Origin: Alligator mississippiensis
Taxonomy: Eukaryota > Chordata > Crocodylia > Alligatoridae
Direction of reading: 5' to 3'
Assembly: GCF_030867095.1 (NCBI RefSeq)
Contig: NC_081824.1
Location: 87,339,882-87,403,881, forward strand
DNA: 64,000 bases
Part shown: positions 55,401 to 64,000 of the stretch, in pieces
Numbering within the stretch: the first letter of the stretch is position 1
Layout of the letters: each line of letters begins with the position of its first letter
Notes under the pieces: model-generated
Told to the model about the DNA's origin: nothing
Databases searched by the model: none
Seen by the model: only the letters and a program-made list of their open reading frames with translations
Made by a program: the position numbers and the translations under genes

Positions 55401-58400
55401 AAATACCTCAATGAATTATGTCTATGGGGAGGTTTTATTTAGTCATGAACTGGAGTATACATATTTGGATCTGACCAAAATATCAAGGGTACCTTGGAAA
55501 AATTCTGTGAATGTTAAAATTGCCAGGGCTTCACTTTTCCCATGTCATTCAACTAAAACATACTTTAATCAAAATTTGCAAGTGAATTAAGTAATTTTAG
55601 GTTAAGGGTTACTTAAGGCTTGCTCTATAGTATTCTTGAGTATTCCTTCTAGGCCTGCTATTGAAATGAAGTACATCTTAGTACATCTTAGCTCTTCAGT
55701 GTAGATGCCTGGGAATGCTTCCTGCTCAGTATGTTCCAAATCAACCACATCTACTTGCAAAAGACATTTCTAGATGGCTCCAGATATTTTAATTACAGAT
55801 ATTTCTTTCTAGTCTGGGTGAACACAGATGCATTTTCCATTGCATATGTAAGAGTTATAATTGGATACCTATTACAATCTGGGTGCTAAAACTTTATATT
55901 ATGATCCTACTAGAGGAATAAAATAGTAATGACTTACATGTCGATAAAATAATCCTAAAGAATTACAAAGCAAAAATGTGGCCGCACTCTTATAGATTGC
56001 AAGAAAAAGCTGAAAGGGTGCACTGGAAAGTGTTCCTCTCTCCTCCCCCACCTTCCCCTCACCCACATGCACAAGGTCTTGGTCTTCCTAACTTTCCTGG
56101 AAAACTCCAGGAATGATGGGAAAGCTAGTCAGTATATGAATGGAAAATGTGAAATCAGATTGAGAGAATAAATGAGGTGTCTCACTCCACCCCATGTTGT
56201 TTAAAGTTATTTTAAAAATATTTTACATAAATTCCCAGAAAAAAAGAGCATTTTAAATAAAAAAGATGGACAACCTTGTCCTTGAATTAAAGGTTGATAA
56301 AGTTGAAGCTAAAAACTCCAATAGTTCTCTAGCAAAACAAACAGTGAAACAGCCAATGCTAAGAGTGTTTATAAGTGGTAAAAAATTACACCTGGTTGGG
56401 TCCTTGTTAAGTTCTTTATACTGACAAAAATTAATATTTATTTACTTTTAATGTAAAAATATTCCATGTGTGACATGCAAATTAGAATTAGACTAATTTA
56501 CTGGATTTGTGATTGCTGGACAAGGGCTGGACTCAATCCTTTATAAATATGTGTTTACCCTCTGAGGGTAGTGGAGTTAAGGGTGCTGAGAAGCAGTTCT
56601 GCAAGTGAATTGTCTATACTCATCCAAATGCTTCTACAAATGAGAAAAGGATATGTGGGCAGTAATTTTGCTTTTTTTCAAGGAAATATTTCCAGAAAAT
56701 ATTGTGCTGTTCTTAATATAAAACTATTCTTCTTTAAAACTGTCTTTATTGTAGACTGACTGCTGGTGATTTCAAAATACTGTTATTAAAATGTTCATTC
56801 ATGTGTGTATATATACTCTAATAGATAATAACCCAAGTAAATTTATTAAGGATATATTTTATAATTGAACTTGCCATCCATTTGGGAATTTCTTTGTGCT
56901 GTAGATGAAAATTGATTAATGTCCATATTAGTCAACTTACATGAATGCTTCTTTTTAAAAATAACACCATTATTACATGACTGTAGACCCTATAATAATT
57001 AGTACCCACAGAATTTTAACAAAAGTCTGAAGTTGTAAACTCACTTTGGTCAAATTTATTAAAGGCTTTCTCTTGCCTAAGTCTATCCCACCTATGCAGT
57101 TGGTTCAATAAAAGATATTATCCACAAAAATCCTTGTTTCTGACAGATATCCTGGACCACCACAGCTACAATGCCACTCCAGCACTACCTCGAAACCCTT
57201 CATATTTTTTTCACATGCAATCAGATATTGTTAAAATATTCCTAACTTGTGTCTCAACATTTCAAATTGCAATTACTAGAAATGTATTTTTTTTTTATGC
57301 GGGCTATTTTACTAGATGCTTAGTATTGACATATATTCAAAATTAACTCCTGCATCATCAGACAGTACCAGGTACCTTCTCTAGATTGTTACAGAAAAAT
57401 ATTCCCCTTAGCTATGTAAGATAATGTGCTCAGTGAATCTGGGAGTCACTTTAATATATCTTATTTTCCTGTGATAACTCTTGGGCTAACTATCCATCTA
57501 TGTATCTATGCCCATCTATGCCCATTATTCACAACTGTATTTTAGGGGCCAAAGTCAGGGTAACACAATTTGCAATGTAAACTACATGTAAACTTTGATT
57601 CATTCAGTAGAGCTGATTTTCTCTGGATTTATGTTAGTGCAAATTAAAACAGATTCAGAACTGTAAATTGTGAGATGGGTTCAAAATGAGTAGAAATTAC
57701 AAAGCCATGACACTTAAGGGGTGTGAGAAATGAATGTAGTTTACACCACTAATAAAATGGTGGGGAGGTGGCTAATTTAAATGGAATCTGCACTTACTTA
57801 CTCCAGGTTTAGACTTGGCCTGAAAATGTTGGAAACAGAGGCCTTGAAGTACAGGGCTAGATCCATTGCTGGTGCAAATTGACATGGTGCCACTGAAGTC
57901 AAGGGAGTTGTGCTTGTTTATACCACCGAGGTTCTGACTCTATCCAGATATGGGGAATCTGCTGTTTCCCTTATATGTAATTCCAAAGGATAATCACACT
58001 TCTTTTAAAAAATATACTTTATTTTAATGTTAGTGTTCTTTTTATGTTGTTTTGTCTGGCTTTAATTTACAGTCACTTGTACTGTTAACTAATGCACCAT
58101 AAACATTACAATGTTATGAAAGGAGACATTTAAGTGTTGGATAGGAATGTTTTGATTTAACTACTGATTGGATTTATATTATGTTAACTGGAAAGCTTAT
58201 GGCTGTTGCATAAAAACTATTTGGTGGACAGAAAATGGAGTTAACTGCTTTTACTAACAACAACTCATATGCATCGAAACACTTTCAGTGATATTTAAGA
58301 TGCACATGGATATTATAGGCATAGAGCATTAACTTTATATATATATATTTAGCAGGAAAGAGTGCGTATATCATTAGTTTTATGATTTGTATTTCTTAAC

Positions 58401-60316
58401 TGCAGTATGTTACCATACATATACTTAACTTGCTATTATATATATATATATTTTGCTCATCTCAGCAACTGAAAAGCAATCTTATCCTTCACATTGAGTT
58501 TCCTGGAAATTCTTAGAACAAGTTTAAGTCTTACATAAACAATTTATTCCTTTTCCTGTGTATTTTAACACTTAACAAGGACTGATATGAGGACATAGCA
58601 CCTTAGAGAAGCAATGTGTAGCATTAATACTTTTCTGATTTTTATCCTTTCTGCATTGTTCAGAGTTTTCATGACCAATTATGTTTGCAAAGTCCCTTTT
58701 ATTAGAATATCTGAAGAAACCTTTCTCTTTCTCCATTTCCATCACTTTTTCATGAAGTTAAAAATAAAGTGTTTTTTTAGTAAGTTTTTAAATAAAAAAC
58801 ATAAAACAGAATTCCTTTTAAAACTATATTAATGGAATAACTCCATCTATGTCAGTACAGTTATTGGATTTACATTGGTATAACTAAGGAAAGAAACTGG
58901 CCATTGGGTTCTGTCATTAATATACAACTCTGATAATTTGCAAAAGAAGCCAATGATACTAAAAAAAAAGTGTACATATTTTGCTACCCAGTAATTTTGT
59001 CCAGAAAAAATCTGTCCATTTAATTCAGTTTTTATGTTGCTATGCAGTATATATTCTTCCTTTGACATTAAAAATATTGTAATGAAATTGTGCATGAACA
59101 TACAGTTCTTCTCTTACCTTTCTATAATGCTGAAATAACTGCATTCCCAGATTAAAAGAACTGGGACTGGGATATGAGGGGAAGTTACACTGCAGTCCAG
59201 ACATCAGTGCAGTGCTGTGCATCCTTCATTGTAGACATAGCCATAGTCTGTAAACACACATTGCATTTGTCTTGGGAGAAAGTCTTTCTTCCAGGATTCT
59301 ACAGACAGTCACCCCTATTATACCACTTCAAGTGCCTGTGAAGTACGTTTGATGAAATGTACTAACATTTCTTCCAAGACGTCTCTATATGTTTCTGTAA
59401 GTAAACTGAAGCTTACTTAATTCCAGGGGCTGGCCAGTCAGGCTTTATCCCAGGCCACATATTGGAAAAGACACAGCAATGAAGCTACCTGTGTAAAGGG
59501 CTGTACAAAACCCAAAACAATCAGAACCACCTCAAATGAGACACCTATTTATAGCCTTTATGTTTCTGTAAACTGAGATACATCACTAGATAGCAACAGT
59601 CTTATAAATACATGCCTTTGGGCACACATGGTCGTGCACTAAGAATTCCCTGAATCCAAAGAATTGAAATTCAGGTAAAAAAGAACTCATATTTTCCTGA
59701 GCTAGCACTGAGGTAGAAAGTGGAAGAAAACGAATATATGTCACAGGGTAAATTCATGAGTCTCATGGAAAGGCCCATGAGGCCTATTCATCAGAATCAC
59801 AACAACTGGTGTGAGAATGGGATAACGAAAAGTAGCAGAAACTTCTGTCACCACATGGTAAGAACATCAATATTTTTACAGTGTGTGGCAATAGGACCAG
59901 CAAAGATGAAGTGAGTGAAGAGAAAACAATTCAAAATCAAATGGTGTTATAAAGAAAAATTAAGGTTCTACAAGTAAAACCAGCAACATTCAAAGACAAT
60001 AAGCACATAAAAACTACTCAGAAATATTTAAAGATGGACCTTGCCAAAAACCTACCAGGACTGAAGAAGAGATAGATAATAGACTAAAGCTATCTTGAAA
60101 AATAATTAACTCTAATCCTAATGGCCATCAGTCTTAAGGAAGGGCTTGGAGGCTGAGATTCATATGCAGTTAAATTCTCTGGTCTTTCAAGTACATGTTG
60201 CATACATTGCATAGAGTGAACCTACAGTGGCCTGAGATGGCTGCTGAGTTTCACTCTCTGTATAGGGGGGAATCCCAACTGACATAAAAGCTCCGTTACT
60301 TCCTGATGCCGCCACC
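52458..60316 (+). other. GRIK2: GRIK2 intron, repeat-poor
   Basis: About 7.9 kb of mainly AT-rich sequence with no gene or recent transposon that I can support. There are (TA)n runs near 58336-58350 and 58437-58451. An old repeat-like piece may lie at 57840-57940. Confidence 0.5.
57840..57940 (+). repeat. Possible ancient SINE-like fragment
   Basis: The segment has 'tgaagtcaagggagttgtgc' and 'gtttataccacc', resembling an old interspersed repeat common in amniotes. The family is not named, and the call is weak. Confidence 0.25.
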
Positions 60317-60585
60317 CAGAGCCGATCCAAGCAGGGTGCGGGGTCTGGGGAAAATCAGCTTGTGCAGAGCCCTGCCCCCACCCCCGCCTCCTCCTCGATT
60401 CTGTGCTCCCTGGATGTCAAGAAGCCAGTGGGGGGAGAGGGAGGCAGGGTAGTAAGCAGCTGAATGGGAAGCTGGTGTTGGCGGTGCAGAGTTGCTATAA
60501 CCACTCCGCCTGGCTCTGCAGGGCTCCCCAAAGCACAGGGCCCAGGGTGGTCACCCCGTTTCACCCCCTCCTAGGGACGGCCCTG
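60317..60585. mobile_element. hAT-type MITE (269 bp) in the GRIK2 intron
   Basis: The ends CAGAGCCGATCCAAGC and, reverse complemented, CAGGGCCGTCCCTAGG are inverted. The flanking octamers ccgccacc (60309-60316) and ctgccacc (60586-60593) agree at 7 of 8. The GC-rich interior is unlike the surrounding intron and gives short accidental open frames. Confidence 0.75.
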
Positions 60586-60593
60586 CTGCCACC

Positions 60594-61970
60594 TACTTCA
60601 GATGCCTACTCAAGCTTTAATGTAAGGTTCCAGTAGTGATGAGTCGGAACAGAAGAACTGGACATCAGTGGTGGAAACTGAAGCTGGTCTTTGTTGATTT
60701 TGCTTGTCCTAAAACTGGGAAGCTGAGATTCAGGAAGCTGACAAGGAAGAAGAACCTTCATTACTCCTTTCTCTGATTCTGTCCATTCTGTCCATAAATC
60801 CATAAAGTGTTTACCCATGTGAGTAATTTTTCAGATGTGATTACCCACATGAGTAGCCTCAGAGATACGCTTAACAGATTTAAGGACATTGTGATTATGA
60901 CTGATCCATATGAGTTCTGTTAACAATATGGAGGCCCTGGCTTTCAAGCAGAAGAAGTGGAAGGAAGTCTCTCCATGATATTATCTGGTTAGCTGATGTA
61001 TAAAGACAATTTAGCTTTGAAGAAAAATCATCATGAGGAGCTTATTTTGCCCACTTTGATAAAAGCCAAATTGAACCACCAAAACCAGATAGCACTGAGG
61101 TTCATTTGTAGAATCTTAATCTTTCTTGGTGTCATTCTAAAAAAAACCTGAACCTTTTGTGTTAAGCAATTTGTCAGACACATGTAAAGTGCTATTAAGC
61201 ATCAGTAACTAATTGTTTTGAAATTAGGCATGAAACAGAATCGGGGAGTTTGTAGTTGAAGTACTGTGCTAGTGAAGATGTGGCTTCTGTATTAGGACTG
61301 GCTGTGGACATTGCCATATTAGCGTATCAAGCCTGAAGAGCTGTAAGATGTCTCAGCTCAATACCGATAAACTGTTCTAACAATGATATAGAAGCTGAAA
61401 ATAACAATGTAGCCCTGTATTATTTATAAAGACTGGCATATACTTTGGAATTAGAAAGTTTCCATCCAACAAACCTTTCAAAAGAAAAATAGTCTGTGAT
61501 ATAAAATGGGCTGGAATTCCAAGAAGAATAAAATAATTATGGATAGAATATCAATGACAAAATTATATTAAAGGGAACTCATGCTTTTTACCCAACACAT
61601 CTGCTTTCAGGAGTAATATTCTTTGAATATTAGTTGCTTAAGATCTTTGAAAATTAATTTTCATTCATTTTCACTACAGGTAGGAGTATATTAAGTCAGA
61701 GAATCAGTCACAATTAGGGAAAGATGACTAAAATTTAGCTAAATTAAAAAACAAGCAAACATGAAGAGAAGGTTTTTTCCCCCTGAAATATAATTATACT
61801 TAGAAAACTTAGTGATCTGTTCCTTGTTTGTATTGCCAATCATCTTCTCCCTTTGGTAAAAAAAAAATATAAAAATAACTGTCTCCACCCCCAAGTTTTA
61901 ACTAATTCTTGTTAGCACAGCAGCCAGCACTGCTAGAAATGTTAAAGGGTAATATTTCCAAAAATGTCTA
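60594..61970 (+). other. GRIK2: GRIK2 intron, no features recognised
   Basis: AT-rich sequence without supported features. Confidence 0.5.
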
Positions 61971-62301
61971 AGGGTGTTTTTACACTTGCTTTGGGAGTGT
62001 GGGGGCTGGAGGGCACTTTAATTAGAGCACATTAGCTCTAATTAAAGTACCCTCAGCACCTCATTATTCAGTGTCCCGTACTTCAAAATGGTGGTAGGGG
62101 TGCTTTAACTAAACTCTTTTGACAAGTTTTAGTTAAAGCACCCCTGCTGCCATTTTGAAGTGTGGGGACACTGAATACATGACAAGACAGCAGGGGTCTG
62201 CTAATTAGCATGGTCCAGCAGACTCGATTAATTGAGTCTGTTCCAATGCACTGTAATTATAGCACTTTGGAGCAGCATTCCCGCATGTCTACAGGCACCC
62301 C
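61971..62301. mobile_element. MITE (about 331 bp), same family as 20889-21255
   Basis: The left end AGGGTGTTTTTACACTTGC and the reverse complement of the right end (tggggtgcctgtagacatgc) are inverted. The interior aligns with the element at 20889, including the shared 'gattaattgagtctgttcc' segment. Confidence 0.6.
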
Positions 62302-62659
62302 ATGTGACTGAAGGGTGCAAGTGCTATTTTCAGAAGAGGCCTAAGCACATGGTCTCATAAAGGGACTGAAGTTCTTAAAGGCAGAATTCAAACTGGTCCC
62401 TTGAAATGCTTCCATCTTTTGCATGGTAGTGCCTGAAAATTAGGTGACTGGAGAGAGATTCAAATTAGTATGGAAAGCACCTTTGCTCTCTATACATGTC
62501 ATAGAGAGAAGGCGGCATTTTCAGTGGCAAATTCAGAAAGCCTGGAGCTAGCAAACAGGAAACACTAAGTAAAGGAGGTCCATCTGAACTCCCATGCCAT
62601 GAGGTTTGGTTCTTCTTCTGAACGTAGGCATCCAAATAACTACTGGAGCCCACCTTTTG

Positions 62660-62945
62660 TGTAATAACCTATTGGACAGAGAACTCACCTGGAGACCGGG
62701 AGATCCTGGTTAGGCCAAACCTTTCTTGCCTCCAGGGGATTAAAACCTGTATCTCCCACACATATACCCTAGTAATTAGGCTTTAGATTAGTTTGAGTTA
62801 GGGCCGTCCTCCAAATTTCTTGGACAACTGAGCAGCCAAGAATGTAGGATTCAAAGAGACGAAAGGAAAGCAAGGAAGAATGACCCTGACTCTAAAGCCT
62901 AATGTTTAAAACACTCAGATAGGAGTGGGAGACCCAGAGGCTAGA
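62660..62945. mobile_element. tRNA-like SINE fragments in both orientations
   Basis: Three pol III-like heads are visible: plus strand 62665-62720 (gagaactcacctgg, gggagatcctggtt), minus strand 62740-62783 (actagggtatatgtgtggga, gatacaggttttaatcc) and plus strand 62890-62945 (cctaatgtttaaaacactca, gggagacccagag). They resemble one tRNA-derived SINE family, but each is degraded. Confidence 0.4.
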
Positions 62946-63540
62946 CTCTGCTTTCTTGGACTGTTTATATACATTATGTTCGACAGTTATGGATTAAAAA
63001 TAATGCAAAGAGGCAAGTCAGGAGCCTAGAACCCAGCCTATATTCCACCTAAAATCCATTTAAATGCCTATTTGACTAGTGTGCTCCTAAGTAGCCGAGT
63101 CCAAAATCTGCGTAGGCACCTAACTCCCAGGATCTGGGTCAGTGTTCCTCAGTCCATATTGTAGGGACTTTTTTTCCCTGAATGGAATAAACTTTAGAGA
63201 CAGCCTCATCTTGCACAATAAGAAATAGTAAATGTGACAGATGAAATACAATACAGATTACACACAACAAGTTATGCAGCTTGAGGTCAGATTCAAGTAT
63301 TACCTTGATTTCAGTATATTAAAATGTATAGCTAGAGAAGACAGAAACTGAAGTTGGGAATCTACTGTGGTTTTACTAGAAATTTATGAAGCCAAAAAAA
63401 GTAGATACAACACAAACTTCTTTATGTACAGTGTGTCATGTATTTAGGATTCTTTTGTGTGGAAGATGCTATATTAAGAATGAACTTTTAAGTGAAATTC
63501 CAGAAACAATGCATGTAAATAGATAACAAAAGATATATAG

Positions 63541-63980
63541 TGGGTGCATCTACATGAGATGCTTACTTCAGTTGTCTAATTAGCTAGGCACTATACAAGC
63601 TGGAGTAAATTAATTAGCTCTGCCATAGGATAGTACTGCCCAACACAAGTACTATCCCATGGCAGAGTTATTTACTCAGTTGCAAACTGGCTGGGGCATG
63701 AGGGTGTTACAGGGTAGGGCTGCTTGCCAGTTAGCCCCACACTGTAGCACCCTCATGTCCCAGTCAGCCCCTCTGCAGCATGTTGAGCTGGGCAGGAGCA
63801 GCCCCAAATTAACAGGCTGACCCCCACTGGACTCTCTCCCAGCTGGGGCTGTGCTGCCTCAGCTCAATCTGCTGTGGTCCCAGGTGCACATGTAAAGACT
63901 CAGCCCAGGAGCAATAAACTCTAGTGCAAACTGCACTGGAGTTTATGATGTCAAAATAATTCCACATGTAGATTCACCCA
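63541..63980. mobile_element. MITE (440 bp) with TGGGTGCATCTACATG ends
   Basis: The left end TGGGTGCATCTACATG and the right end reverse complemented TGGGTGAATCTACATG match at 15 of 16 positions. The interior is GC-rich in the middle and AT-rich at the edges. A target duplication is not evident. This is the best-preserved example of the end family found at 18356, 20889 and 61971. Confidence 0.7.
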
Positions 63981-64000
63981 GTAAATAGTGAATAAGATTC

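Overview
The window looks like vertebrate genomic DNA from a sauropsid, most likely a crocodilian (a turtle is the main alternative). Several things point that way. The only recognisable host gene is the start of GRIK2, the kainate-type glutamate receptor subunit. The repeats are CR1 LINEs, an older L3-like LINE, PIF/Harbinger and hAT DNA transposons, and many short MITEs whose ends begin TGGGTGYATCTACA. The species call rests on my recognition of repeat styles, not on a database search.

Layout. Positions 1-41 kb form a gene-poor upstream flank filled with transposon fossils. An L3-like LINE (880-4840) is split by an LTR-type element (1252-3083), which itself carries a Harbinger MITE (2092-2881). 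A GC-rich block (5765-8149) has hAT-like ends. A decayed two-gene Harbinger transposon lies at about 10.5-13.96 kb. A 288-bp inverted repeat with no mismatches sits at 16.8-17.7 kb. CR1 copies occur at 21.5, 22.6-25.2 and 26.2 kb. A decayed non-LTR retrotransposon of a different clade occupies 33.7-37.1 kb. A second L3-like LINE with nested insertions lies at 38.3-39.5 kb. hAT MITEs are scattered through the window.

At about 41.9-43.6 kb there is a strong CpG island, the likely GRIK2 promoter, with a candidate non-coding first exon ending at 43239. The first coding exon (48231-48632) follows a good splice acceptor, carries three short upstream ORFs, and encodes the GRIK2 signal peptide. It ends at a consensus donor in phase 1. 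The rest of the window (48.6-64 kb) is GRIK2 intron, poor in recognisable repeats up to 60.3 kb apart from one hAT hairpin element at 52.2 kb, and MITE/SINE-bearing after that. The only functional unit I can support is this promoter-plus-first-exons module. Nearly every other open frame is chance or transposon debris.
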